Position numbers and translations under genes: made by a program
In this document: positions 43,195 through 51,641 of the stretch, piece after piece
Numbering within the stretch: the stretch's first letter is position 1
How the letters are laid out: every line of letters starts with the position of its first letter
Source of the DNA: Hymenobacter busanensis
GTDB lineage: Bacteria > Bacteroidota > Bacteroidia > Cytophagales > Hymenobacteraceae
DNA: 64,000 bases
Reading direction: 5' to 3'
NCBI RefSeq assembly: GCF_008727865.1
Contig: NZ_VTWU01000001.1
Coordinates: 930,001-994,000, forward strand
The notes under the pieces: model-generated
Databases searched by the model: none
What the model saw: the letters and a program-made list of their open reading frames with translations, nothing else
Told to the model about the DNA's origin: nothing

Positions 43195-43836
43195 ATCAGA
43201 ACCCCCAATCGCCGCCTCCCTCCGCGTCAGGTAGAGGAGCCGTTCAAAATCAACCATAAAATCACGGCCCGTGAAGTCCGCCTAGTAGGCGACAACGTGG
43301 AGCAGGGCATTTATCCGACGGACCAAGCCCGTCGCATGGCCGAGCAGCAAGGCCTTGATCTGGTGGAGATTTCGCCGACGGCAGTGCCGCCGGTGTGCCG
43401 CGTTATCGACTACTCGAAATTTAAGTACGAGCAGAAGAAGCGCACGCGCGAGATGAAGGCCAAGCAGACGAAGGTCATCGTGAAGGAAATCCGCTTCGGT
43501 CCCAACACCGACGACCACGACTACGCTTTCAAGCTTAAGCACGCGCAGGAATTCCTGAAGGAAGGCGCCAAAATCAAGGCCTACGTGCATTTCGTGGGTC
43601 GTTCCATCGTCTTCAAGGAGCGCGGTGAAATTCTGCTGCTCAAATTTGCTCAAGCCCTCGAAGATCTGGCCAAAGTAGAGCAGTTGCCCAAGCTCGAAGG
43701 CAAGCGCATGTTTCTGTACCTCGCGCCCAAAGTCGCTCCTTCGGCGGCTGCCAAGCCCAAGCCCGCCGCTCCCAAAGAGGGCGAGGCCAAGCCCAAAGCC
43801 GAGAAACAGCCCGCCAAAAACGAGGCTGCTGAGTAG
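43195..43836 (+). CDS. infC: Translation initiation factor IF-3
   Basis: Binds the 30S subunit, prevents 70S formation and proofreads start codons. The conserved N-terminus ([33 protein letters not shown]) lies upstream of the first ATG/GTG codons. An in-frame stop at 43180 leaves only near-cognate starts, best ATC at 43195, giving 213 residues. Noncanonical starts (AUU) are known for infC elsewhere and permit autoregulation by IF-3. The C-terminal domain ([30 protein letters not shown]) is intact and is followed by a Lys/Ala/Pro-rich tail. Confidence 0.92.
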   Translation: MRTPNRRLPPRQVEEPFKINHKITAREVRLVGDNVEQGIYPTDQARRMAEQQGLDLVEISPTAVPPVCRVIDYSKFKYEQKKRTREMKAKQTKVIVKEIRFGPNTDDHDYAFKLKHAQEFLKEGAKIKAYVHFVGRSIVFKERGEILLLKFAQALEDLAKVEQLPKLEGKRMFLYLAPKVAPSAAAKPKPAAPKEGEAKPKAEKQPAKNEAAE

Positions 43837-43935
43837 ACCCCTCCGCTGTTTCGGCAGCGCTAGCACAACTTTTCAGGCGAGCCGGCCCTAGGCAGCCGGC
43901 CGCCGTTGTTGTTTCATTTCTTACACCCTTTCAAA

Positions 43936-44130
43936 ATGCCGAAAGTAAAAACCAAGTCCGGCGCCAAGAAGCGTTTCAAGCTGACCGGCACGGGCAAAGT
44001 AAAGCGCAAGCACGCGTTCAAGTCGCACATTCTGACCAAGAAGAGCACCAAGCGCAAGCGCCACCTCACGCACGCAACCCTCGTTAGCTCGGCCGACATG
44101 CCGCGCGTGAAGGACATGCTGCACATCTAG
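43936..44130 (+). CDS. rpmI: 50S ribosomal protein bL35
   Basis: 64-residue, strongly basic ribosomal protein starting [33 protein letters not shown], the family signature. It sits between infC and rplT, the universal order. A 5' extension in the open frame is not part of the protein. An imperfect nnAAATGG hairpin (element B) begins six bases after its stop, inside the operon. Confidence 0.97.
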   Translation: MPKVKTKSGAKKRFKLTGTGKVKRKHAFKSHILTKKSTKRKRHLTHATLVSSADMPRVKDMLHI

Positions 44131-44135
44131 TCGGA

Positions 44136-44206
44136 GGGCTAAATGGTTAAAATGGCTGTCGTTCTGCGGCCACTATTCACCAGTTAGCCATTTGATCATT
44201 CACCCC
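44136..44206. repeat. Intergenic nnAAATGG hairpin element B
   Basis: Left arm 44136-44158 (GGGCTAAATGGTTAAAATGG then CTG) pairs imperfectly with 44181-44206. It lies between rpmI and rplT. The sequence after its left arm, GGCTGTCGTTC, recurs almost exactly in element C at 53916-53927, showing common ancestry. Confidence 0.6.
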
Positions 44207-44286
44207 ATTTTTTAACCCGGCGTCCGGTCTGACGACAAGCCGCTCTTGAAAGGAGCCGGCACCGGCCGCCAAAAACACAGTAGGTT

Positions 44287-44634
44287 ATGCCAAGAAGCGT
44301 CAATAACGTGGCCTCGCGCCACCGTCGCAAAAAGGTAATGCGTTTGGCCAAAGGGTACTTTGGTCGTCGCAAAAATGTCTGGACCGTTGCCAAAAACGCG
44401 GTTGAGAAAGGGTTGCTCTATGCTTACCGCGACCGTAAGGTTAAGAAGCGTGAGTTCCGTGCCCTCTGGATTCAGCGTATCAACGCCGGTGCCCGTCAGT
44501 ACGGCCTGTCGTACTCGCAGTTTATGGGCGGTTTGAAGCGTGCCGGCATCGACCTGAACCGCAAGGTGCTGGCCGACCTGGCCCTGAACCACCCTGAGGC
44601 ATTCAAAGGCATCATCGAGAAAGTGAAAGCGTAA
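44287..44634 (+). CDS. rplT: 50S ribosomal protein bL20
   Basis: 115-residue basic ribosomal protein, [20 protein letters not shown]... with [22 protein letters not shown] and the C-terminal [12 protein letters not shown] helix. Binds 23S rRNA early in 50S assembly and in other bacteria autoregulates this operon. Last gene of the cluster, followed by a terminator. Confidence 0.98.
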   Translation: MPRSVNNVASRHRRKKVMRLAKGYFGRRKNVWTVAKNAVEKGLLYAYRDRKVKKREFRALWIQRINAGARQYGLSYSQFMGGLKRAGIDLNRKVLADLALNHPEAFKGIIEKVKA

Positions 44635-44655
44635 GCTTCTGACGACTTGAAGACG

Positions 44656-44691
44656 AAACCGCCCGGTTGCTGCAAAGCGACCGGGCGGTTT
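44656..44691. terminator. Terminator after rplT
   Basis: Stem AAACCGCCCGGT (44656-44667) with 44680-44691, extended by three inner pairs, followed by TTTTGCGTTTG; faces the convergent STAS-like gene. Confidence 0.8.
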
Positions 44692-44715
44692 TGCGTTTGT
44701 AACGGCTTGGCGCAG

Positions 44716-45162
44716 CTACACGGTCGTGGCCGAACCAGGCACCAACGTATGCTGGTGTTGCGCCTCGCGCAGCCAGCGCTGCGCTGCCGTTACATCATCG
44801 AACAAGTGCATTTCAAACCGGTCGCCCACACGGCGCAGCATTTCCTCGCCCGAAACCCGGCCGAACACCCCGGGCGAGAGCACGTGCGCGAAGCGGCGCA
44901 GTCCCAGCCGAAGCGCCTGCGGCATCCACTGCTGCTCAATCCAGTCGTTGGCTTGGTCCCAGGAGCCGACCACGCTGCGGTTGTCGTTGAGAATGTAATG
45001 GCAGCCGGTTTCGCGCATCACTTCCAGCACCTGCGTTGCGCCTAGTACCACGGTGTCGGAGGGAATTACCCCCAGCCAGTTGTTGTAGATCCACCCGTGG
45101 GCGGCGTCAAACTCGATGGTGAGGTACGTCTTACCGAATGTCGTTTTAAGTTCGTGCTTCAT
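44716..45162 (-). CDS. STAS/SpoIIAA-like domain protein
   Basis: 148-residue cytoplasmic protein starting MKHELKTTFGKTYLTIEFDAAHGWIYNNWLG. The order of a strand pair, a helix (TQVLEVMRETGC), HYILNDNRSVVGSW, a long helix and FAHVLSPGVFGRVSGEEMLRR ... FDDVTAAQRWLRE is that of the STAS-like SpoIIAA fold found in Bacteroidota proteins. Function unknown; no catalytic residues seen. A GTG one codon upstream is an alternative start. Confidence 0.65.
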   Translation of the reverse strand: MKHELKTTFGKTYLTIEFDAAHGWIYNNWLGVIPSDTVVLGATQVLEVMRETGCHYILNDNRSVVGSWDQANDWIEQQWMPQALRLGLRRFAHVLSPGVFGRVSGEEMLRRVGDRFEMHLFDDVTAAQRWLREAQHQHTLVPGSATTV

Positions 45163-45307
45163 CACCGGTCACCGCGGCGAAACCCTGTGCCGCTGGTTCA
45201 TCAGTGAAAGTAGAAAATTATGACGGTTATATATTCCGTTGATTAAATAACGTCCGCGAATTGGGTTGTAAAGCAGGGAGGTGGTTGCCGCTGGACCTGG
45301 GCGGTAA

Positions 45308-45343
45308 AAACAAAAAACGCCTTCCCGGAAAGGGAAGGCGTTT
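45308..45343 (-). terminator. Terminator after tRNA-Met
   Basis: Stem 45315-45326 with 45332-45343, loop GGAAA; the A-rich stretch 45306-45317 is a minus-strand U-run. Confidence 0.8.
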
Positions 45344-45348
45344 CACCG

Positions 45349-45422
45349 TAGCGGGGACGAGAGTTGAACTCGTGGCCTCAGGGTTATGAATCCTGTGCTC
45401 TAACCAACTGAGCTACCCCGCC
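45349..45422 (-). tRNA. tRNA-Met (CAU anticodon)
   Basis: Seventy-four bases fold as a standard cloverleaf: acceptor GGCGGGG with CCCCGCT (G1-U72 wobble), D-arm GCTCAGTTGGTTAGAGC, anticodon loop TTCATAA, T-loop TTCAACT and discriminator A73. The anticodon stem CAGGA/CCCTG has an A-C mismatch at 31-39. The paired 1-72 position excludes the initiator, so elongator Met is preferred; a tRNA-Ile2 read after lysidine modification is less likely. CCA is not encoded. Confidence 0.93.
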
Positions 45423-45436
45423 GGATTTTGGTGCCG

Positions 45437-45468
45437 CAAAGGTAAGGCGAAGATTTAACGTCATGCAA
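45437..45468 (-). promoter_or_regulatory. Promoter of tRNA-Met (TTG-N21-TACCTTTG)
   Basis: On the minus strand TTG (45466-45468) and TACCTTTG (45437-45444) are separated by 21 bases, ending 15 bases before the tRNA. A clear Bacteroidota-type promoter. Confidence 0.7.
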
Positions 45469-45559
45469 CCCTTGCTGGAAAAAAATCCCGTGTATCTTGC
45501 CGCTACCACCATTGCCGTTTTCCCCTTTTGCGGCAGTCGACTGCTTTTTTCGCTTGCTT

Positions 45560-45973
45560 ATGCCTCTTTCTGCTACCCGCTCCAAACACCGGTTCGTGCA
45601 CGAGTTTCCGGTCAACGCGTCCCCCAAGATTCTGTATCCCTACTTGGCTTCGGCCTCGGGCTTGCGCCAGTGGTTTTGCCAAGATGTGCTGACGATGGAC
45701 CACCACACGTTCAACTTCGTGTGGGACAACCAGCCGCATTACGCCGAGCTAACGTCGCAACGCACCAACCGTTCGGTCCGCTTCGTATTTCTCGACCACA
45801 ACCGCCGCCACATGCCCGATGCCAACTACCTCGACTTTACCATCGAGTCGTCGGAATTGACCCAGGAGTACTTTTTGCGCGTGGTCGACTATTCGGAAGA
45901 AACCGACGACCTGGAACTGCTGGATATGTGGGATAACCTGATGCAAAAGCTGCGCGAACTAGTGGGCGGCTAA
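45560..45973 (+). CDS. START-like domain (SRPBCC) protein
   Basis: 137-residue cytoplasmic protein. From ATG 45560 it reads KHRFVHEFPVNASPKILYPYLASASGLRQWFCQDVLTMD, the usual SRPBCC opening of strand, helix and GLxxWF. Strands TFNFVWDNQ, HYAELTSQRTNRSVRFVFLDH and LDFTIESSELTQEYFLRVVDYSE follow, with a long C-terminal helix LELLDMWDNLMQKLREL. This matches the Bacteroidota START-like family; the ligand is unknown. The following LptF/G-type gene has its own -7 box. Confidence 0.85.
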   Translation: MPLSATRSKHRFVHEFPVNASPKILYPYLASASGLRQWFCQDVLTMDHHTFNFVWDNQPHYAELTSQRTNRSVRFVFLDHNRRHMPDANYLDFTIESSELTQEYFLRVVDYSEETDDLELLDMWDNLMQKLRELVGG

Positions 45974-46072
45974 GGCACGAAACGAGTACCCGAACCGTTA
46001 CGGAAAAGGAGTGGACGCGGCCCTACAGCCGCCGCCACTCCTTTTTTGCTGCGCTGCCGCCGCTGTGGCCGT

Positions 46073-46080
46073 TACCTTTG
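46073..46080 (+). promoter_or_regulatory. Bacteroidota-type -7 box (TACCTTTG)
   Basis: Exact TAnnTTTG match 39 bases before the permease ATG at 46119; supports that start over an upstream in-frame ATG at 46011. Confidence 0.55.
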
Positions 46081-46118
46081 CGGCCGCTTTGGGCGGCTGC
46101 CCATTTGCTCCCTGGTGC

Positions 46119-47558
46119 ATGAAGAAATTAGATAAGCTGATCATGCGGGCGTTTGCGGGCCCGTTTCTGCTCACGTTTGCTGTTACGGAATTCGTATTCC
46201 TGACGCAAACGATGATGAAGTACATGGACGACCTCGTGGGGAAAGACCTCGGGGCCGGTGTGCTGGCCCAGTTGCTGGTGTTTTTCAGCGTGCTCATCGT
46301 GCCCATTTCATTGCCACTGGCCGTGTTGCTGTCGTCGCTGATGACGTATGGCAACTTGGGGGAACACCACGAACTGACGGCCATTAAAACCTCGGGCATT
46401 TCGCTCACGCGTATTCTGCGGCCGGTGATGCTGTTTAGTGTGCTGCTGGCTGGCTTTGCGTTTTGGTTCAACAACACCATCGTGCCCAAAGCCAACCTGA
46501 AGGCTTTTAGCTTGCTCTGGGACGTACGCCAACAAAAGCTGGCCCTTGACATTCGGGAAGGCGTGTTCTACAACGGCATTCCCGGCTACACCATCAAGGT
46601 CGACAAGAAGTTGGGCGAAAACGGCGACCGGCTGCACGGCGTGATGATTTACGACCACAGCGGCACCAGCGGCAACGCGGCCATGGTGGTTGCCGACTCG
46701 GGCCGCATGTACACGCGATTTGGCGGGCAGTACCTCGGTCTGGAATTGTTTCACGGCCGCAAATACGTGGAGCAGCCCAACGCCCGCGACCGGGCCGGGG
46801 CCGGCTTCGTGCAGCAGCGCTTCAACAAAACCAACATCACGTTTTCGCTGGCTTCGTTCAATCTGAGCGACACACCGGATGAGCTGTTCTCCGAAAACAA
46901 GATGATGAAGACCCTGCCCCAGCTGCACACCTTCGTCGATTCGGTGCACCGGCAGCTGGCCAAAGACCGGCAAGGCATGTTGCCTCAGCTCAACCCGTAT
47001 TTTACCTACCTGCATTTCGACACCACCGGCCAGGCCCGCAGCGCGCGGGTGGCCCACCTGAAAGTGCCCGCCAAGCGCATGGGGGCGTTGTCGGCGCCGG
47101 TGGTGCAGGCCACCACCAGCCGGGTGCGCAACCTGCAGGCGTTTGCCAGCAGCTACGCCGAACGGCTGCGCAACCAAGCCCGCGAAGCCGCCAATTACCG
47201 TATTGAGGTGTACCGCAAATACACCCAGACGGCTGCCATCCTGGTGATGTTCTTGATTGGGGCGCCGCTGGGTTCCATTATCAAAAAAGGCGGTTTGGGT
47301 GTGCCGGTGCTGGTGTCCATCTTCTTTTTCATCGTGTTCTACGTCGTGTCCATCATCGGCGAGAAGTACGGGCGCGAGTTCGTAATGCCCGTGGGTTTCG
47401 GCATGTGGATGTCCAACGTCGTGTTGCTGCCGGCCGGCCTGTTTTTCCTCTACCAGGCCCGCCACGACTCCAGCCTCTTCGAGGTGGACTTCTGGCAGCG
47501 GCTCACCCGGCGCCTGCCCAAGTGGATGAGCCGCCGTGCCGAACCGGCGGCCGGTTAA
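46119..47558 (+). CDS. LptF/LptG family permease
   Basis: 479-residue inner-membrane permease of the lipopolysaccharide export system (LptB2FG), which extracts LPS for transport to the outer membrane. N-terminal helices FAGPFLLTFAVTEFVFLTQTMMKYMDDL, VLAQLLVFFSVLIVPISLPLAVLLSSLMTYG and a third, a long periplasmic beta-jellyroll segment (about 150-360), and C-terminal helices (TAAILVMFLIGAPLGSIIKKGGLGVPVLVSIFFFIVFYVVSIIGE) give the standard topology. The motif GAPLG..I.KGG is diagnostic. F and G cannot be told apart here. Confidence 0.92.
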   Translation: MKKLDKLIMRAFAGPFLLTFAVTEFVFLTQTMMKYMDDLVGKDLGAGVLAQLLVFFSVLIVPISLPLAVLLSSLMTYGNLGEHHELTAIKTSGISLTRILRPVMLFSVLLAGFAFWFNNTIVPKANLKAFSLLWDVRQQKLALDIREGVFYNGIPGYTIKVDKKLGENGDRLHGVMIYDHSGTSGNAAMVVADSGRMYTRFGGQYLGLELFHGRKYVEQPNARDRAGAGFVQQRFNKTNITFSLASFNLSDTPDELFSENKMMKTLPQLHTFVDSVHRQLAKDRQGMLPQLNPYFTYLHFDTTGQARSARVAHLKVPAKRMGALSAPVVQATTSRVRNLQAFASSYAERLRNQAREAANYRIEVYRKYTQTAAILVMFLIGAPLGSIIKKGGLGVPVLVSIFFFIVFYVVSIIGEKYGREFVMPVGFGMWMSNVVLLPAGLFFLYQARHDSSLFEVDFWQRLTRRLPKWMSRRAEPAAG

Positions 47559-47582
47559 CCCCGCTCGACAACCCGCTTTCTA

Positions 47583-47615
47583 CCGCCCTGCAATGATGCC
47601 CTCGTTGCGGGGCGG
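47583..47615 (+). terminator. Intrinsic terminator after LptF/G gene
   Basis: Stem 47583-47593 with 47605-47615 (one wobble), followed by GCTTTTTT. Confidence 0.8.
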
Positions 47616-47647
47616 GCTTTTTTAGTGCAGGCTCCGCAAAATTCTCT

Positions 47648-47655
47648 TACCTTTG
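47648..47655 (+). promoter_or_regulatory. Bacteroidota-type -7 box (TACCTTTG)
   Basis: Exact TAnnTTTG match 79 bases before the rpsO ATG; implies a leader of about 70 bases in which uS15 autoregulation could operate. Confidence 0.5.
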
Positions 47656-47733
47656 CGGCCACGGCGAGCTATGCGGTTCGTTGATTCCTTTCCACATTTT
47701 AATCCAAGACGGGGCTTTTCTCCCTATCTGCCG

Positions 47734-48009
47734 ATGAAACTCTCTACCGAAGCCAAACAGGCTATCTTCGCTCAGCACGGCGTGGCCAAAACCGCCACCG
47801 ATACCGGTTCGGCCGAATCGCAAATCGCGCTGTTCTCGCACCGCATCAATCACCTCACCGAGCACTTGAAGATCAACAAGAAAGACTTCTCGACTCGCCT
47901 GGGCCTGTTGAAGCTCGTTGGTAAGCGCCGTCGTCTGCTGAACTACCTGCAGCAGCGCGACATCACCCGCTACCGCGCCATTATCAAAGAGTTGGGCATC
48001 CGTAAGTAA
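47734..48009 (+). CDS. rpsO: 30S ribosomal protein uS15
   Basis: 91-residue ribosomal protein, [72 protein letters not shown], the uS15 signature. Binds 16S rRNA and helps join the subunits. The start at 47734 follows a leader after the -7 box; the upstream open frame is not protein-like. It precedes pnp, the conserved order. Confidence 0.98.
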   Translation: MKLSTEAKQAIFAQHGVAKTATDTGSAESQIALFSHRINHLTEHLKINKKDFSTRLGLLKLVGKRRRLLNYLQQRDITRYRAIIKELGIRK

Positions 48010-48022
48010 GCCCAACGCACCG

Positions 48023-48055
48023 AAGTAGGGAGTCCGCCGGCCGGATTCCCTACTT
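48023..48055 (+). terminator. Intrinsic terminator after rpsO
   Basis: 14-bp stem (48023-48036 with 48042-48055, one wobble), loop CCGGC, strong T-run. Confidence 0.85.
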
Positions 48056-48195
48056 TTTTTGCGCTGCCCGGTACCGAAACGGCCGGGCGCGTTGTTTTAA
48101 CCCCGCCGACCGGCCGCCGCGCCCCTGATGCGCCCCAACTGCGGCCAACCCGCTGCCCCACGCTGTCCATCATCATCAAAGCTACCCCTGAAGGA

Positions 48196-50484
48196 ATGCC
48201 TCCTTACAACGCTGTCACCAAATCCCTCGCCCTGCCCGACGGCCGGCAGATTTCCATCGAAACCGGCAAACTGGCCAAGTTTGCCGACGGCGCCGTCGTC
48301 GTTCGCCTCGGCGACGCGATGCTGCTCGCCACGGTGGTGTCGCAGCCCAGTCAGCGCGAGGGCGTTGATTTCCTGCCGCTGTCGGTTGATTACCAAGAAA
48401 AATTCGGTTCGGCCGGCAAGATTCCCGGCTCGTTCCAGCGCCGCGAAAGCCGCCTGTCGGACTACGAAATCCTGATTTGCCGCCTCGTCGACCGCATCCT
48501 GCGCCCGATGTTCCCCAAGGACTATCACTACGAGGTGCAGGTGATGATTTCGCTGATTTCGGCTGACAAAGAAGTGCAGCCCGACGCGCTGGCCGCCTTG
48601 GCGGCTTCGGCGGCGCTGTCGATTTCGGACATCCCGTTTGCCGGCCCGATTTCGGAAGTGCGCGTAGCCCGCATCGACGGCCAGTTTCAGATCAACCCCA
48701 AGACGGCCGACATTGCCCGCGCCGACATGGACATCATTGTGGGCGCCACGGCCGACTCGGTGGCCATGGTGGAAGGCGAGATGAACGAAGTGAGCGAGCA
48801 GGAAATGGTGGAAGCCATTCAGTTCGGCCACGAAGCCATCAAGCAGCAGGTGCAATTGCAGCTCGACCTCGCCGCTGAGGTAGAGAAAAGCAAAGTGAAG
48901 CGCGAATACCCCAAGTACGACGAGAACGAGGAGCTGAAAAAGCGCATCCACGAGGCCATCTACCAGGGTGCCTACGACGTGGCCAAGAGCGGCAACACCA
49001 GCAAAGCCGGCCGCAAGGAAGGCTTCTCGGCAGTGAAAAAGCAGTTCTTGGACCAGTTGCTGCTCGAGCAGCCGGAACTGGACATGAAAATGTTCTCGCG
49101 CTACTACTCGTCGGCCGAGAAAAAGGCCATCCGCGACATGATGATCAAGGAGCGCACGCGCTTGGACGGTCGTCAGCTGACGGAAATCCGCCCGATCTGG
49201 AGCGAAGTGAACTACCTGCCCGGTGCCCACGGCTCGGCCCTGTTCACCCGCGGCGAAACCCAGTCGTTGACCACCGTTACGCTTGGCACCAAGCTCGACG
49301 AGCAGATTGTGGACCAGGCGATGGTGAAAGGCTACAATAAGTTTTTACTGCACTACAACTTCCCGGCCTTCTCGACCGGCGAAGTGAAGCCCAACCGCGG
49401 CCCCGGCCGCCGCGAAATCGGCCACGGCAACCTGGCCATGCGCTCCTTGAAAAAGGTGCTGCCCGCCGAGGACGAAAACCCCTACACCATCCGCATCGTG
49501 TCGGACATTCTCGAGTCGAACGGCTCGTCGTCGATGGCCACCGTGTGTGCTGGTTCGATGGCTTTGATGGACTCGGGCATTCCGGTGCGCGCCGCCGTGT
49601 CGGGCATTGCCATGGGCTTGGTGCAGGACAAGGAAACCGGTGAGTACGCCGTTCTGAGCGACATTCTCGGCGACGAGGACCACCTCGGCGACATGGACTT
49701 CAAGGTAACCGGCACCGAGAAAGGCATCGTGGCTTGCCAGATGGACATCAAAATCCAGGGCCTGAGCAACGAAATCCTGACCAACGCCCTGTTGCAGGCC
49801 CGCGAAGGCCGCCTGCACATCCTGCGCGAAATGGCCAAGACCATCAGCGCTCCGGCGGCTGAACTGAAGCCCCACACCCCGCGTTCGACCAAAGTGCTGG
49901 TCGACAAGGAGTACATCGGCGCCATCATCGGCCCCGGCGGCAAAGTGGTGCAGCAGATCCAAAAGGATACCAACGCCACCATCACCATCGAGGAGAAGGA
50001 CGAGAAGGGCCACGTGTACATCTACGCCTCCAACGCCGACGACATGGCCGCTGCGGTATCGCGCATCCGCGGTATTGCCGCCACGCCGGAGCCGGGCGAA
50101 ACCTACACCGGTACCGTCCGCTCGATTCAGGCTTACGGCGCGTTTGTGGAGTTCATGCCGGGCAAAGACGGCCTGCTGCACATCTCCGAAGTGAGCTACG
50201 ACCGTCTGCCCACGCTGGAAGGCGTGCTCACGGTGGGCCAGGAAGTGCAGGTGCAACTGGTGGAAGTCGACAAGAAAACGGGCAAGTTCCGGTTGTCGAT
50301 GAAGAGCCTGCTGCCGAAGCCCGAGGGCTACGTAGAGCCGTCGGAGCGCCCCGACCGTGGCCCGCGCCCCGAGCGTGGCGACCGTCCGGATCGGGGCCCG
50401 CGTCCCGACCGCGGTCCGCGCCCCGATCGGGGTCCGCGGCCGGAGCGTACCGAGTCCGCCAACAACGACTCCCAGAACCAGTAA
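48196..50484 (+). CDS. pnp: Polyribonucleotide nucleotidyltransferase (PNPase)
   Basis: Phosphorolytic 3'-5' exoribonuclease of RNA turnover, trimeric. 762 residues: two RNase PH domains (DFLPLSVDYQEKFGSAGKIPGSFQRRESR; later LTTVTLGTK, PNRGPGRREIGHGNLA and MDFKVTGTEKGIVACQMDIK with catalytic acidic residues), KH domain (VDKEYIGAIIGPGGKVVQQIQ) and S1 domain (GTVRSIQAYGAFVEFMPGKDGLLHISE). The tail after the S1 domain is six RPDRGP/RPERGD-like hexapeptides, an Arg/Pro/Gly-rich addition that may bind RNA or partner proteins. Confidence 0.97.
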   Translation: MPPYNAVTKSLALPDGRQISIETGKLAKFADGAVVVRLGDAMLLATVVSQPSQREGVDFLPLSVDYQEKFGSAGKIPGSFQRRESRLSDYEILICRLVDRILRPMFPKDYHYEVQVMISLISADKEVQPDALAALAASAALSISDIPFAGPISEVRVARIDGQFQINPKTADIARADMDIIVGATADSVAMVEGEMNEVSEQEMVEAIQFGHEAIKQQVQLQLDLAAEVEKSKVKREYPKYDENEELKKRIHEAIYQGAYDVAKSGNTSKAGRKEGFSAVKKQFLDQLLLEQPELDMKMFSRYYSSAEKKAIRDMMIKERTRLDGRQLTEIRPIWSEVNYLPGAHGSALFTRGETQSLTTVTLGTKLDEQIVDQAMVKGYNKFLLHYNFPAFSTGEVKPNRGPGRREIGHGNLAMRSLKKVLPAEDENPYTIRIVSDILESNGSSSMATVCAGSMALMDSGIPVRAAVSGIAMGLVQDKETGEYAVLSDILGDEDHLGDMDFKVTGTEKGIVACQMDIKIQGLSNEILTNALLQAREGRLHILREMAKTISAPAAELKPHTPRSTKVLVDKEYIGAIIGPGGKVVQQIQKDTNATITIEEKDEKGHVYIYASNADDMAAAVSRIRGIAATPEPGETYTGTVRSIQAYGAFVEFMPGKDGLLHISEVSYDRLPTLEGVLTVGQEVQVQLVEVDKKTGKFRLSMKSLLPKPEGYVEPSERPDRGPRPERGDRPDRGPRPDRGPRPDRGPRPERTESANNDSQNQ

Positions 50485-50493
50485 GCTGCTGAA

Positions 50494-50545
50494 GCCGAAC
50501 TTTCGGTCAGGAGTGGGCGTTAGCCCCTTCTGACCGAGCTTCGGC
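50494..50545 (+). terminator. Hairpin terminator after pnp
   Basis: Two-part stem: GCCGAA 50494-50499 with 50540-50545 and CGGTCAG 50504-50510 with 50530-50536; weak T-tract CGGTTTTCG downstream. Confidence 0.6.
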
Positions 50546-50602
50546 CGGTTTTCGCTCCGAAATTCAACCTGCACCTTTCTACCCGCTTCCGCGCCCGTCA
50601 CA

Positions 50603-51466
50603 ATGAGACAGTTAAAAATCAGCAAGCAGATTACCAACCGCGAAAGTCAGTCGCTGGACAAGTACCTCCAGGAGATTGGCAAGGTGGATCTGCTCACCCC
50701 CGACGAGGAGGTAACGCTGGCCCAGCGCATCAAGGAAGGCGACCAGCAGGCGCTGGAAAAGCTCACCAAGGCCAACCTTCGCTTTGTGGTGTCGGTGGCC
50801 AAGCAATACCAGAACCAAGGCTTGTCGCTGGGCGACCTGATCAACGAGGGCAACCTCGGCCTGATTAAAGCCGCCAAGCGCTTTGACGAAACCCGGGGTT
50901 TCAAATTTATTTCCTACGCCGTATGGTGGATTCGCCAGTCCATCCTGCAGGCCCTGGCCGAGCAGTCGCGCATCGTGCGTCTGCCCCTGAACCGCGTTGG
51001 CTCGCTGAACAAGATCAGCAAGTCGTTTTCGGAGCTGGAGCAGAAATTTGAGCGGGAGCCCTCGCCCGAAGAAATTGCCGAAGTGCTCGAACTGACCACC
51101 TCAGAAGTGGTGGACACGCTCAAGATTTCGGGCCGCCACGTATCGGTGGACGCGCCGTTTGTGCAGGGCGAAGAAAACCGCCTGCTCGACGTGCTCGAAA
51201 ACGAAGACGAGGAAACGCCCGACAGCGGCCTGATGACCGACTCGCTCCGCAAGGAAGTGCAGCGTGCCCTGAGCACGCTCACCAAGCGCGAAGCCGACGT
51301 CATTACGCTCTACTTCGGTCTGAACGGCGAACATTCCCTGACCCTCGAAGAAATCGGGGAGAAGTTCAACCTCACCCGCGAGCGGGTGCGTCAGATCAAG
51401 GAAAAAGCCATCCGCCGCCTGCGCCATACCTCGCGCAGCAAGGCGCTGAAGCCTTACCTGGGCTAA
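50603..51466 (+). CDS. rpoD: Primary sigma factor, Bacteroidota type
   Basis: Principal sigma factor directing RNA polymerase to TTG/TAnnTTTG promoters. 287 residues, much shorter than proteobacterial RpoD because region 1.1 is absent. Region 1.2 ([20 protein letters not shown]), region 2 ([61 protein letters not shown]), region 3 and region 4 ([29 protein letters not shown]) are complete. It follows pnp, an order common in the phylum. Its promoters in this window fit the consensus of this sigma. Confidence 0.97.
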   Translation: MRQLKISKQITNRESQSLDKYLQEIGKVDLLTPDEEVTLAQRIKEGDQQALEKLTKANLRFVVSVAKQYQNQGLSLGDLINEGNLGLIKAAKRFDETRGFKFISYAVWWIRQSILQALAEQSRIVRLPLNRVGSLNKISKSFSELEQKFEREPSPEEIAEVLELTTSEVVDTLKISGRHVSVDAPFVQGEENRLLDVLENEDEETPDSGLMTDSLRKEVQRALSTLTKREADVITLYFGLNGEHSLTLEEIGEKFNLTRERVRQIKEKAIRRLRHTSRSKALKPYLG

Positions 51467-51492
51467 GCTCCACGGCTACTTTATCGTCACTG

Positions 51493-51520
51493 AAAACCCT
51501 GGCCCTACGGTCGGGGTTTT
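51493..51520 (+). terminator. Intrinsic terminator after rpoD
   Basis: Stem AAAACCCTGGCC paired with 51509-51520 (two mispairs or wobbles), then a T-run. Confidence 0.75.
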
Positions 51521-51605
51521 TTGTACCGCGGAGTGCTACTTCGCATTCCGCTTTACGCGTCGAACGTAGTTGTTCGGCGATGCGCGAACTGCAAGCTCGC
51601 GCTGC

Positions 51606-51613
51606 TACTTTTG
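51606..51613 (+). promoter_or_regulatory. Bacteroidota-type -7 box (TACTTTTG)
   Basis: Exact TAnnTTTG match 29 bases before the trxB ATG at 51642; supports that start. Confidence 0.55.
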
Positions 51614-51641
51614 CCGCACTCTTTCCGAATCTTTCCCTTCA

